This document shows, one piece after another, positions 43,651 through 52,830 of a stretch of 64,000 bases of DNA. Every line of letters starts with the position of its first letter. Position 1 is the first letter of the stretch. Below the pieces are notes generated by a model, which was not told the origin of the DNA, did not search any database, and worked only from the letters and a program-made list of their open reading frames with translations. The translations under genes were made by a program, and so were the position numbers. Origin of the DNA: Caldalkalibacillus uzonensis (GTDB taxonomy: Bacteria > Bacillota > Bacilli > Caldalkalibacillales > Caldalkalibacillaceae); the NCBI RefSeq assembly GCF_030814135.1, contig NZ_JAUSUQ010000013.1:45643-109642 (forward strand), written 5' to 3'.

Positions 43651-45447
43651 CTAATCTGTATCATCTTCTCCATCGTTCTCATTTTCCTGCAAATCAAAGT
43701 AGACACTCAATATCTCTTTGGTGATCCGCTGGGCAGCTGATTGGGTTTGGGACTGCGCCCTTTGGGAATAAGGCACCAGTGTGGCAAAGGCGATTTGAGG
43801 GTCATCAGCCGGTGCATAACCCACCAGCAAAGTGTGGTTCCATGGCGTGTTCCCTTTGCGAACCTGTGCCGTTCCTGTTTTGGCTGCCACCTTCACAGGA
43901 AAGTTGCCAAACGTGCTTGAAGCCGTTCCACCCGGCCCAGTCACCGCCTCCATGCCCCTTTGCACAATGCGCAAATGCTCATCGCTCATCTCAATCCGAT
44001 TCAGAACTTGCGGCTCCTTGCGCCAAATCACTTCTCCAATCCCGTCATCTTCCGGTGAGCCGCGCCGTATTTCTTTGACCAGATAAGGCTGCATGCGGTA
44101 GCCCCCGTTGGCAATGGTGGCCACATACTGGGCCAACTGCAGCGGCGTGTATTCATCTAACTGCCCAAAAGTTAATTGGGCCAGGAAGCCCGGATAATGA
44201 TAATTGGAACTGTTATAGATCCTTCCAGCAAATTCATCAGGCAGGTCAATACCAGTGGGAACCCCCAAGCCAAACTGGGCATAGTAGTCGCGCAGCTGAT
44301 CCTGGGCCCGGCTTACCGCACCTGTCGAGTAGCTGCCGGCCATATTCATGCCAATGTTGATCATGTAAATGTTGGAGGATAATTGTAATGCTTTAACGGC
44401 ATCAACAGAACCCAGGGTCCGCCATGAACGGAAGGTCTGCCCGCTGATCGTGATGGGCCGGTCATTAATGTAGGTTCCAGGCCCGACAATCCCCTCATGC
44501 AGACCAGCCAACACGGTGGCCATCTTCACCGTTGAACCAGGATAATAGGCCCCTACTTTATATGTATAGATATTGTTGGACATGCCCAGTACTTCACCTG
44601 TTTTAGGATTGAGTGCCACAAATAAAGGCTGCTCATGAGGTTTGTCATTCGGTATGTCAGGATTGGTTTCAATTTCCTTGGCAATTACCTCCTCAATCGC
44701 TTGCTGGAACTCCACATCGATCGTCAGAACCAGGTCATTACCTCTACGGCCAGGAATCTCAATAGGATGGTCAATAATCCGTTGTGTGCGGTCCACAGTG
44801 ATAATACTTTCAGAGGGAACACCCCTCAGCTGTTCCTCATATTGCAATTCTAAACCGGACCGGCCCACTTTTTCATTTAACCGATATCCTCGTGACAAAT
44901 AATAGTCCCTGTTTTCAGGTGTAATTGAACCGTCACTCCCCAAAATTTTGTCCAACAAACCCTCGTAAACATAGTTCCGTTCGGAATCAACAATAATCTC
45001 CACCCCTGGCAGTTGGTCCAAATGTTCAGCCACCCTGGCCATTTCCTCAGGCGTTAAGTTACTTTTGATCCTTTGTGGTGTTAAAAAGACGCCCTCCTCC
45101 ATCTTGGCCAGAATCTCCTCAGCGTCCATCTCGATCAGGTTGGACAGTTTAGTGGCAATCTCCTCTTTTTGATTTTCCAACTCCCGCTGGCGGGTAAATG
45201 TCAAGGTATACATGTGCTCATTGGTGACGATTTCCCTGTAATGACGGTCCAGGAAAAATCCCCGTGGCGCTGTGCCCTCAATCGTGCGCTGGGTGTTGTG
45301 TTCAGTCTGTTGGACATACTCTTCCCCCTGAACAATTTGGATCAACCCCAGGCGAAAGATCAAGGCAGAAAAAAGGACAAAAGTGACCAAAAACAGCACA
45401 TTCAGCCGCACAAAAAGCTGCCTTTCTTTTTTCTTCTTCTTCCCCAT
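43651..45447 (-). CDS. pbpA: Class B penicillin-binding protein (PbpA/PBP2 type)
   Basis: A 598-aa transpeptidase for cell elongation. One N-terminal membrane helix (about 14-36) after a Lys-rich start, a dimerisation/pedestal domain (APRGFFLDRHYREIVTN, GRSGLELQYEEQLRG) and the transpeptidase domain with SxxK in PGSTVKMA, SxN in LSSNIYMIN and KTGTA near 535. A Asp/Glu-rich tail ends the protein. Adjacent to the pst operon and a YqgE-like MFS gene, as in the Bacillus subtilis yqgE-pbpA-pst order. Starts directly at the stop of the KtrA-like gene with AGGGAG upstream. Confidence 0.93.
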   Translation of the reverse strand: MGKKKKKERQLFVRLNVLFLVTFVLFSALIFRLGLIQIVQGEEYVQQTEHNTQRTIEGTAPRGFFLDRHYREIVTNEHMYTLTFTRQRELENQKEEIATKLSNLIEMDAEEILAKMEEGVFLTPQRIKSNLTPEEMARVAEHLDQLPGVEIIVDSERNYVYEGLLDKILGSDGSITPENRDYYLSRGYRLNEKVGRSGLELQYEEQLRGVPSESIITVDRTQRIIDHPIEIPGRRGNDLVLTIDVEFQQAIEEVIAKEIETNPDIPNDKPHEQPLFVALNPKTGEVLGMSNNIYTYKVGAYYPGSTVKMATVLAGLHEGIVGPGTYINDRPITISGQTFRSWRTLGSVDAVKALQLSSNIYMINIGMNMAGSYSTGAVSRAQDQLRDYYAQFGLGVPTGIDLPDEFAGRIYNSSNYHYPGFLAQLTFGQLDEYTPLQLAQYVATIANGGYRMQPYLVKEIRRGSPEDDGIGEVIWRKEPQVLNRIEMSDEHLRIVQRGMEAVTGPGGTASSTFGNFPVKVAAKTGTAQVRKGNTPWNHTLLVGYAPADDPQIAFATLVPYSQRAQSQTQSAAQRITKEILSVYFDLQENENDGEDDTD

Positions 45448-46107
45448 TTAAGCTCCCTCATTTTCTTCAAAGCGTGAAATATCTTTGTTTGCACCAATGA
45501 CTACAAGAATATCATCCTTGTGAATGACATCCTCTGCTTTGGGTGAGATATTTAAACGGTCTTTTGATTTGATGGCCATAATATTACAACCATACTTAGC
45601 ACGAATGTTCAATTCCAAAAGTGATTTGCCCACCATTTTGTCTCCCGCTTTAATTTCCACCAAACTGTAATCTGGTGACAGCTCAATGAAATCCATCACA
45701 TTTTTGGAGAGCAGATGGTGAGCGATGCGCACACCCATATCTCGCTCCGGGTGGACAATTTTGGTCGCACCTATTTTTTCGAGTACTCTCTCGTGATAGT
45801 CATTTTGCGCCTTAACGGTAATATAGGGCACATTCAAATCTTTTAAAATTAAAGTGGTGAGAATGCTGGCTTGGATATCGTCTCCAATGGCCACAATCAC
45901 GTGATCCATATTGCGAATACCAATATCCCGTAAGGCTTGTTCATCAGTAGAGTCCATTTGCACCGCCTGAGTAACAATGTCGGCAAATTCATTGACTTTG
46001 TTTTCATTTTTATCAATAGCCAACACTTCGTGGCCCAAATCGCTCAACGTTTTACAGATACTTCCGCCAAAACGTCCCAAACCAATGACGGCAAACTGTT
46101 GTTTCAT
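45448..46107 (-). CDS. TrkA-type K+ channel regulatory subunit (KtrA/KtrC-like)
   Basis: A 219-aa RCK protein. Residues 1-135 form the TrkA-N Rossmann domain (FAVIGLGRFGGSIC dinucleotide loop, AIDKNENKVNEFAD, VIVAIGDDIQAS), and 140-215 the TrkA-C domain (YSLVEIKAGDKMVGKSLLELNIRAKYGCNIMAIK in parts). Length and motifs equal the KtrA/KtrC subunits of Bacillus, which gate K+ uptake through KtrB/KtrD according to ATP/ADP and c-di-AMP. No pore gene is adjacent. It sits between pbpA (next base) and the YqgE-like gene, where Bacillus subtilis has none. Confidence 0.85.
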   Translation of the reverse strand: MKQQFAVIGLGRFGGSICKTLSDLGHEVLAIDKNENKVNEFADIVTQAVQMDSTDEQALRDIGIRNMDHVIVAIGDDIQASILTTLILKDLNVPYITVKAQNDYHERVLEKIGATKIVHPERDMGVRIAHHLLSKNVMDFIELSPDYSLVEIKAGDKMVGKSLLELNIRAKYGCNIMAIKSKDRLNISPKAEDVIHKDDILVVIGANKDISRFEENEGA

Positions 46108-46198
46108 GGCCTTTCCTCTCCTCTCTCCTTCACCTTCATTTTACCGATAAACCGGGATTTTGCCAAGAAAGTGAAGGTCCCTATGTCTCCCAAACAAG

Positions 46199-47455
46199 TT
46201 ATTCCCCCACGGGACGGATAAAAAAGTACATTAATAACTGGGCATTGCCAAGGGCAATAATGTAATACGGCAGCGCCTTTTCGGGATCGAAAATCCAAAC
46301 GGCGACCATAAACAGCACAATACTGAGAATGCGTCCGCCGTTTAAAAACAATTCGCGCCCGACAATATATTCAATTCGCCATTCAGCCGCCTTTTTGGCC
46401 TTGCCAATCACGTCATAAGACATGGACAAAAAAGGAACCATTAACAAAGGAAAGGCAATGGAAATGATCACACCATAGGTCATTAACCGGGAAAAAGTCA
46501 GCTCAAAAGCGATGATCCACACGGCAAGCGACAAAACAATGGCTGAGAGGAGGATGGCCTGCTTCCGGTATTTGGCAGAAATCAGACGACCAGCCACATA
46601 ATAAAAAATGAGAGAGACACCAGAGGTGACTAAACCAAAGGTCCCCAAAGCCATTTCTGTACCAGTGGCTACAAAAATCCAGATGGTAATTAAAAAAGGA
46701 AAGGAACCTTCCCTTAAACCCTGGGCCACATTAGCGAGCAAAATGCTCCGCCAATTAAGTGAAATCTCCCGCCATCGCAACACAGAAAACAAGTGGAAGC
46801 GCCCTTCTGCCGAACGGCGCTTTAGAAAAAAACTAAGCACAACCGCCAGTACAAACAAGCCCAAAGAAATGGCAAATATGACGGTGTAGCCCTTTGTTTC
46901 TGTCATTTTGGTAATTAGCCACCCCGCAAAAAAAGGACCGATCATACCTGCAAATGAATTTAAAAGCCCCAAAAAGCCATTAAAAATATCTCTTGTCTCT
47001 GGTTCCGTAATTTCAAATGTGAGCACATTAAAAGCCAGCCAGTAAAAACCAAAACCGATACCTAGCAAGATGCCTAACAAAATCACATATTGGCTGGTCA
47101 CTTCACCCAACAATAACACCACCAAGAAAAAAAGAGACAGAAAAAAAACACCAAGCCGCAAGACGATAACGCGATCCACCTGCTTCGCCCAGCGGCCGGC
47201 CAGAATAAATATAATCGGCTGAGCAATCACAATAAACAGGTTGTACAGTGCAATAGTCATGTACTCACTTTGTTGTTTCCATAAATAGACATTAACAAAA
47301 GTATTGGAAAGGGCCACGCTTAATGCGTATAGGCCTCCAATGATTAACAACAGTTTCAAATCTGTATTGACATCTGTTTCCCCAAATAAGACGCGGTGAA
47401 TGTAATGACCCTTATGAACCTTGTTTAACCGGTGCCATTTCTCGACGCGATGCAT
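46199..47455 (-). CDS. MFS transporter, YqgE-like
   Basis: A 418-aa major-facilitator protein with about 12 helices and an N-terminal cytoplasmic stretch. Typical loop motif between helices 2 and 3 is AGRWAKQVDRVIVLRLG. The position directly upstream of pbpA in the Bacillus subtilis order suggests orthology to YqgE, of unknown substrate. Ribosome site AGAAGGGG before ATG. The gene upstream is a pseudogene remnant, then sodA. Confidence 0.8.
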   Translation of the reverse strand: MHRVEKWHRLNKVHKGHYIHRVLFGETDVNTDLKLLLIIGGLYALSVALSNTFVNVYLWKQQSEYMTIALYNLFIVIAQPIIFILAGRWAKQVDRVIVLRLGVFFLSLFFLVVLLLGEVTSQYVILLGILLGIGFGFYWLAFNVLTFEITEPETRDIFNGFLGLLNSFAGMIGPFFAGWLITKMTETKGYTVIFAISLGLFVLAVVLSFFLKRRSAEGRFHLFSVLRWREISLNWRSILLANVAQGLREGSFPFLITIWIFVATGTEMALGTFGLVTSGVSLIFYYVAGRLISAKYRKQAILLSAIVLSLAVWIIAFELTFSRLMTYGVIISIAFPLLMVPFLSMSYDVIGKAKKAAEWRIEYIVGRELFLNGGRILSIVLFMVAVWIFDPEKALPYYIIALGNAQLLMYFFIRPVGE

Positions 47456-47540
47456 AAAAAGTCCCCTTCTAAGAGAAAGTCTGCCATTAGTCTTCCTTAG
47501 GGACTGCCCTTTTATTCTGGGAGAGGATCATGACGCTCAG

Positions 47541-48096
47541 TTATCCTTCAATGCTGAAGGCAATCTTGCCGAATTGTTCCCCTTCATCCATGCGTTTGAA
47601 AGCATGATAAGCATCATCACATCCACCTTTTCCCCTTTAAGCTGCTTGCTCCAGTCCTCTTCACTGTGAATGGCCCGGTCTGCTCCCAAGGCCAGGGCCT
47701 GCTCCCGTTTAGCTTGGCTGCGTGAGGTGACATACACCGTCGCTCCCAGTGCTTTGGCCATCTGCAGCAAAAACGTGGTCACACCGCTGCCAATGCCGGG
47801 TATTAATAGGGTTGTCCTTTAGCCACCTGGGCACGAGTAACCAGTGCACGGTAAGCGGTCAAGGCGGCCAATGGCAACACTCCGGCTTCTTCCCAAGTCA
47901 GGTAAGCGGGCTTGGGCTCTACATTTTCGGCAGGAACCACCACAGTTGATGCAAAGGTGCCATGATCAGGCAAACCGTTTAACCCAGCTGCTTTTAGCCG
48001 GACTTTAACCTGTCCTGCTTGGGGCCGTTGTTCCTCCATCTCCATCACCTGTAAACCGTCCCACCCCGGTGCACCGTAGTGGACAATCGCTTGCAC
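47541..48096 (-). pseudogene. Decayed zinc-independent quinone oxidoreductase (MDR family)
   Basis: Remnants of a medium-chain dehydrogenase/quinone reductase in correct order but broken: 48096-47803 encodes MQAIVHYGAPGWDGLQVMEM to AAGLN, then jumps to GLPDHGTFASTVVVP, missing about 50-60 residues of the GroES-like domain; at about 47812 the frame shifts (a stop after AKGQPY, resuming [21 protein letters not shown]); after GEKVDV near 47610 another deletion joins to [19 protein letters not shown] in a different frame, ending at the TAA 47541-47543. Three lesions make a functional protein impossible. An intact relative presumably exists elsewhere. Confidence 0.8.
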
Positions 48097-48166
48097 TTAT
48101 ATCCCTCCCCGCTAAACTCTAGCACAGCCTTGTTACTTTAAGCAAAATGAGTCAATTCTTAAGCTG

Positions 48167-48196
48167 TAAAAAATAACCTGAGGGGGTTCCCTCAGG
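48167..48196 (-). terminator. Terminator of sodA
   Basis: 8-bp perfect stem CCTGAGGG/CCCTCAGG, 4-nt loop, followed by TTATTTTTT on the minus strand, 33 nt after the sodA stop. Confidence 0.85.
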
Positions 48197-48228
48197 CTGT
48201 CTGAAACTGAAGCAGCTGCAAGCCCCCA

Positions 48229-48840
48229 TTATTTGGCGGCTTGGTAGCGTTTAGCCACTTCTTCCCAGTTAATGACATTGAAGAAGGCATTGACATAGTC
48301 CGGACGCTTGTTTTGATATTTGAGGTAATAAGCATGCTCCCATACGTCTACACCTAAAATTGGTGTTTTACCTTCCATCAGCGGATTGTCTTGGTTCGGT
48401 GTGCTGGTCACTTCCAACTCACCATTGTTGACAACCAGCCAAGCCCAGCCGCTTCCAAAACGGTTAAGGGCAGCTTGGGTAAATTCTTCTTTAAACTTTT
48501 CGAAGCTGCCAAACTTCTTGTTGATGGCTTCGGCCAGTTCTCCACTGGGCTCTCCGCCGCCATTGGGGCTCATAATTTGCCAGAACAGCGTATGGTTGGC
48601 ATGTCCACCACCGTTGTTACGCACAGCTGTAAGGATGCTTTCCGGAACAGCATCCAGGTTTTTAATTAACTCTTCCACGCTTTTCTCCTGCAATTCAGCA
48701 TGACCTTCAAGGGCTTCATTCAGCTTAGTGACATAAGTGTTGTGGTGCCGCCCATGATGAATTTCCATGGTTTGAGCATCAATATGAGGCTCCAGTGCAT
48801 TTGTAGGATAGGGTAATGCGGGCAATTCATGCTTAGGCAT
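48229..48840 (-). CDS. sodA: Manganese/iron superoxide dismutase SodA
   Basis: A 203-aa SOD converting superoxide to hydrogen peroxide and oxygen. Metal ligands: His in [10 protein letters not shown] (about 27), His in [13 protein letters not shown] (about 82), Asp and His in [21 protein letters not shown] (about 164 and 168). Gly/Gln pattern around NGGG(H) and DVWEHAYY fits Mn-SOD of Bacillus. In Bacillus subtilis sodA is close to yqgE and pbpA, as here. Signals: AAGGAGGAGA before ATG. Confidence 0.96.
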   Translation of the reverse strand: MPKHELPALPYPTNALEPHIDAQTMEIHHGRHHNTYVTKLNEALEGHAELQEKSVEELIKNLDAVPESILTAVRNNGGGHANHTLFWQIMSPNGGGEPSGELAEAINKKFGSFEKFKEEFTQAALNRFGSGWAWLVVNNGELEVTSTPNQDNPLMEGKTPILGVDVWEHAYYLKYQNKRPDYVNAFFNVINWEEVAKRYQAAK

Positions 48841-49014
48841 GTGATCTCCTCCTTAATATGTAATATTGATCTATAGATAAAGCAAGGAAGGTCGTACCTT
48901 CCCCACTTTATCATCTCCAAATCGAACAACATTTTCCTCGCTTATTATTATAACTCAGTTTTGTTACATTTAAAATGCAAACTATTTTATAAGCATTATC
49001 TTTTAATTTTTATT

Positions 49015-49677
49015 TTACTTTGCTTGCTCATCTCCTTCAATTTCTTGAACCAGGATATGGGTCCCGCTTACTTTGGTCACTCTCAAACGGGTTCCTCTTT
49101 TGACCCACATCCCTTCTGTTGTGGCACTGTACAGTCGGCCCTCAATTTTAATCGTCCCCGTCGGCCTGAAATCGGTCTGGGCCACGCCTTCCTTACCTAA
49201 TAACTGTTTATACCCTTCATTTAAAGAGTTATAACCTCTTTCACTGGAAAGGGAATCTTTTAACGTTAATTTAGACCACACTTGGCGGCGAGGGAAAAAT
49301 TTAAGAAACAGTAAAGAGCAACTGGCCCCAATCACAAAAGCGACAGCAACGCCCACTCCATACAAAATGGACGGCGAAGGCCATGCTAGGGCGACGAGCA
49401 TGAGTATTAACCCGATGGCAGCCAATGTGCCATCTCCGATAAATTTTCCATCAATCATCACTAGCATAATCCCGGCTAAATACAAAATACCCATCCATAA
49501 CATTTGACCTTCTTGCATATGGGCCATGAAGTACAAACTGATTGCGGCCAATCCCAAGAGGCCAAAAATCATCCGGCCCCTGACCAATACCTCGGCAAAC
49601 AGCAGCAAGGTGCCCAACAGGACAATCATAAAACCACCCAGCGGTTGGAAGATCATCTGTTGCCAGCCCTCCAGCAT
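49015..49677 (-). CDS. NfeD-family membrane protein
   Basis: A 220-aa protein with about four to five helices (about 15-100, 105-130) and a C-terminal soluble OB-fold (NfeD) domain: LLGKEGVAQTDFRPTGTIKIEGRLYSATTEG, then GTRLRVTKVSGTHILVQEI (in parts). NfeD proteins pair with stomatin/flotillin-like partners or SPFH proteins; no such partner is adjacent here. GGAGGGG 7 nt upstream of the ATG. Between sodA and RNase J, same strand. Confidence 0.8.
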   Translation of the reverse strand: MLEGWQQMIFQPLGGFMIVLLGTLLLFAEVLVRGRMIFGLLGLAAISLYFMAHMQEGQMLWMGILYLAGIMLVMIDGKFIGDGTLAAIGLILMLVALAWPSPSILYGVGVAVAFVIGASCSLLFLKFFPRRQVWSKLTLKDSLSSERGYNSLNEGYKQLLGKEGVAQTDFRPTGTIKIEGRLYSATTEGMWVKRGTRLRVTKVSGTHILVQEIEGDEQAK

Positions 49678-49746
49678 TACAATCCCCTCCCAGGATGCAA
49701 ACAGTTCCGTATTTCTTTATATGCCTTTCCCCGGCTCCAATACCCC

Positions 49747-51471
49747 TTAAAGATCTTTTATTTTTTTATAGTTACTGATAGAGGAAGCGGCTGCTTTTTC
49801 CACTTTAGAGGGATCCACTTCCATGATAATGGGGATAATCATGGGCCGGCGCTGAATTTTCTTATAGATAAATGGCGCAATGTCATCAATCACTTGAGAC
49901 TTAATATTGGCCCAGCTTTTGACTTTCTGATTGAGCAGTTGTTCCACTAATTTTTTGACCCGTGCTTCCGTTTCTCCAATTAAATCAGCTGATTCCCGTA
50001 CGAAAATAAATCCCCTTGAAATCACATCAGGGCCGGCCAGCAGTTTAAACTGTTGCATATCAATGGTCATGACAATAATAATCAGACCATCATCAGACAA
50101 CTTCATCCGGTCTCTGAGCACGATGTTACCCACATCACCAATACCATGTCCGTCAACCAAAATGGTTTCAGCCGGAATTTTTTCACCGATAAACGCTTCG
50201 TCCCGGTTCACATGCAAGACATCACCATTTTCCATGACAAAGCAATGTTGCTCTTTCACCCCCACCTGTACCGCCAACTCTGTATGCTTGGCCAGCATGC
50301 GGTACTCGCCGTGGATGGGAATGAAGTATTTAGGTTTTAACAACTGCAGCATCAGCTTCATATCTTCCTGGCTGCCATGACCGGAAGCGTGGATGTCAAA
50401 CTCGTTGCCGTAAATGACCTCAGCCCCCATCTTGAACAACTGGTCAATAATCCGGTTCACGCTCAGGGTGTTGCCCGGAATGGGAGATGAAGAAAAGACC
50501 ACCGTATCTCCGGGAATCAATTGAATTTGACGATGCTGCCCCCGGGCGATGCGTGACAAAGCGGCCATTGATTCACCCTGGCTGCCCGTGCAAATAATCA
50601 CAACCTGGTGCTGGGGGATGCGCTGCACCTGATCAGGTTCAATAAAGGTGCCTTTGGGTACGCGGATGTAACCCAGCTCTTGGCCAATTTGAAACACTTT
50701 TTCCATACTGCGGCCAAAAACGGCAATTTTACGGTTATAGCGGACAGCTGCTTCCACCACTTGCTGCAAACGGTATACATTGGAAGCAAACGTGGCAAAC
50801 AGGATGCGGCCCTGCGCCTGCTGGAAAATATCAAACAGGGCATGACCCACTTTTTGTTCCGAACCGGTATAGCCCTCCCTTTCACTATTGGTGCTGTCTG
50901 AAAGGAGAGCCAGTACCCCTTTTTTGCCCAGCCGGGCGATTTTAGCATAATCGGATTTGGGCCCCACCGGTGTAAAATCAAATTTAAAGTCACCGGTATG
51001 AACGATGGGGCCTTCGGGAGTATCCACTACGATTCCGATTGAATCTGGGATGCTGTGATTGGTTCTAAAGCAATAAACAGTCAGGTGCTTAAATTTGACC
51101 TGGTCACGATTGCTGAAAGGGATCAACTTAGTTTGGCGCAACAGTCCTGCTTCTTCCAGCTTGGCCCGTACCAGTCCCAACGTCAGCCGCTCACCATACA
51201 AAGGGACATTGATCTGTTTTAATACATAAGGCAAGCTGCCGATATGATCCTCGTGGCCGTGAGTTAAAAATATACCCTTTACCTTGTCTTTATTGGCTAC
51301 TAGGTATGAGACGTCAGGGATAATGTAGTCAATGCCGGGCATATCATCCTCCGGAAACTTAAGACCGGAGTCAATCACCACGATTTCATCCTTATACTCG
51401 ATGACATACATATTTTTCCCTATTTCGTCCAATCCACCTAGAGCAAAAATTTTAACATGTTCTTTTTTCAC
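49747..51471 (-). CDS. rnj: Ribonuclease J
   Basis: A 574-aa metallo-beta-lactamase nuclease with 5'-3' exo- and endonuclease activity in RNA decay and maturation. Seen: FALGGLDEIGKNMYVIEYKDEIVVIDSGLKFPEDDMPGIDYIIPD (in parts), zinc site THGHEDHIG near 70, HTGDFKFDFTP, LLSDSTNSEREGYTGSE, beta-CASP ATFASNVYRLQQV and CTGSQGESMAALSRIA, and IPIHGEYRML, then a C-terminal domain. It matches J1-type sequences over the core; whether it is rnjA or an additional copy cannot be told, because rnjA usually sits elsewhere. I use the GTG at 51471 with GGAG 8 nt before; ATG 51492 has no site. Confidence 0.93.
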   Translation of the reverse strand: MKKEHVKIFALGGLDEIGKNMYVIEYKDEIVVIDSGLKFPEDDMPGIDYIIPDVSYLVANKDKVKGIFLTHGHEDHIGSLPYVLKQINVPLYGERLTLGLVRAKLEEAGLLRQTKLIPFSNRDQVKFKHLTVYCFRTNHSIPDSIGIVVDTPEGPIVHTGDFKFDFTPVGPKSDYAKIARLGKKGVLALLSDSTNSEREGYTGSEQKVGHALFDIFQQAQGRILFATFASNVYRLQQVVEAAVRYNRKIAVFGRSMEKVFQIGQELGYIRVPKGTFIEPDQVQRIPQHQVVIICTGSQGESMAALSRIARGQHRQIQLIPGDTVVFSSSPIPGNTLSVNRIIDQLFKMGAEVIYGNEFDIHASGHGSQEDMKLMLQLLKPKYFIPIHGEYRMLAKHTELAVQVGVKEQHCFVMENGDVLHVNRDEAFIGEKIPAETILVDGHGIGDVGNIVLRDRMKLSDDGLIIIVMTIDMQQFKLLAGPDVISRGFIFVRESADLIGETEARVKKLVEQLLNQKVKSWANIKSQVIDDIAPFIYKKIQRRPMIIPIIMEVDPSKVEKAAASSISNYKKIKDL

Positions 51472-51652
51472 AGTCTCAACTCCATCTAGCATTCATTTTT
51501 TCGCCCAATTGCTCATTATTTCCTATTATAGCCCAAACTCATCTTCATTTGTAGTTTTTCCACTTTTGCCTATCTTTGAGCGCCCCCCTCACACTTGTCA
51601 GTAACCCAACATACAAGTATGTAGAAGAGCTCTCGTGAAGGGAGGGAACGAT

Positions 51653-52321
51653 ATGACCCAGCCACATCTGAGGGGCCGCCGGCTGCGGTCAATCCCACGC
51701 CATCCGGCAGGGCAGCCGATTGGATTTCTGCTGCAACGTCCTAATCCGGCACAGTCCCAGCCTACTTTCAGTCCCTTTGGCACGCCTCATATGCCTCCCC
51801 AAGGTGGAGGACCTTTTTCACCATTTTCACCTCCATCCCCGCCCGCTCAATCCCCTGGGTTTTCTTTCCCAGGCAATCCGTCTGTACCTGGAAGCCCCCC
51901 AGCACCCGGGGGGCTGCAGGGGCTGTTGCAGGGTCTGATGGGCGGAGGAGGATCATTGGACTTACCTGGCCTAATCAGCAATGCCCAAAAATGGATTGGG
52001 GTATTTAATCAATTTGGTTCTATTCTCAAACAGGCCGGACCATTGCTGCAGCTGGTGCAGGGGCTTAGCGGCAGTGCAGATTCTTTCAGCGATGATGATA
52101 CCTTGACCGAATTAACTGACGAAGAAGAAACGGCTGTACCCAAGAAAACCAAATCCAAGAGAAAACTTAAAAAAACAAAAACAAAAGTAAAAGGAAAAAG
52201 AAAACGACGCCGCAGGAAAAAACAAAAAGAAAAAGAAGAGTCCAACACCAGCTTCTCACTAGGTATCAAGAAACATTACGACATGTCCTACCAGCAGAAA
52301 AATTCATTAAAGAGAGGTTAG
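51653..52321 (+). CDS. YqfQ/VrrA-like spore-coat-type protein
   Basis: A 222-aa low-complexity protein. Residues 1-95 are Pro/Gly-rich (GTPHMPPQGGGPFSPFSPPS), the middle about 95-150 holds a conserved block with LDLPGLISNAQKWIGVFNQF and ILKQAGPLLQLVQGLSG, then an acidic stretch and a strongly basic Lys/Arg tail. The block is what I recall from YqfQ of Bacillus and VrrA of Bacillus anthracis. Bacillus subtilis YqfQ is a spore-coat-associated protein. ATG at 51653 with AGGGAGGG 6 nt upstream. It is divergent from RNase J. Confidence 0.75.
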   Translation: MTQPHLRGRRLRSIPRHPAGQPIGFLLQRPNPAQSQPTFSPFGTPHMPPQGGGPFSPFSPPSPPAQSPGFSFPGNPSVPGSPPAPGGLQGLLQGLMGGGGSLDLPGLISNAQKWIGVFNQFGSILKQAGPLLQLVQGLSGSADSFSDDDTLTELTDEEETAVPKKTKSKRKLKKTKTKVKGKRKRRRRKKQKEKEESNTSFSLGIKKHYDMSYQQKNSLKRG

Positions 52322-52397
52322 CCTAGAAACAGAAAACATAATTTCAGTGCTCATAAAGTATAGATTTTCATAATCACTTTTTATGGAGGTTTGCTTA

Positions 52398-52766
52398 ATG
52401 GGATTTTTATACACAAGAGCGCGCTCTGGATTAACTCAACCAGGAGGACAGCCGCCTTTGTATCATCAGCAGCACTTCCATCAATCATACCATCCGCCAT
52501 GGCCTCCTGCCCAGCCCGTTTACATTCAACCTGAATACAGAACGGATCACCTTGCTTACCCGCCACATCATGATCCAAGTTCTGCCCAATACCTTTACCA
52601 GCATGAAGATAATGTATTTTATTCCCCAATTCCTCACTACTCCAGTGATATGAGATTCACCCATGAACAGCAAGATCCATACCGGGAGTACTACAACCCC
52701 TCACCTTTGACTTTAAATCATCACAATGACTTTTATCCGTCAAATTATTCTGATTCTGGTAGGTAA
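52398..52766 (+). CDS. His/Pro/Tyr-rich hypothetical (spore coat-like)
   Basis: A 122-aa protein rich in His, Pro, Tyr and Gln, without membrane helix or known domain (YHQQHFHQSYHPPWPPAQPV; HHDPSSAQYLYQHED). Composition resembles small spore-coat or cortex-associated proteins of the Bacillaceae, and it follows the YqfQ-like gene by 76 nt, which favours a sporulation role; this is inference. ATG at 52398 with GGAGG 8 nt before. A shared terminator follows. Confidence 0.6.
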   Translation: MGFLYTRARSGLTQPGGQPPLYHQQHFHQSYHPPWPPAQPVYIQPEYRTDHLAYPPHHDPSSAQYLYQHEDNVFYSPIPHYSSDMRFTHEQQDPYREYYNPSPLTLNHHNDFYPSNYSDSGR

Positions 52767-52779
52767 AGACCAATAATAA

Positions 52780-52813
52780 AAAGTGGCATATACCTCTCAG
52801 TATATGCCACTTT
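52780..52813. terminator. Bidirectional terminator
   Basis: 13-bp perfect arms (AAAGTGGCATATA and complement) with a small loop closed by C-G; the minus strand reads on into TTTTTATT, the plus strand into TTTCCC. It serves the peroxiredoxin gene on the minus strand and the 52398 gene on the plus strand. Confidence 0.85.
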
Positions 52814-52830
52814 CCCGTTTAGGCGCTAGT

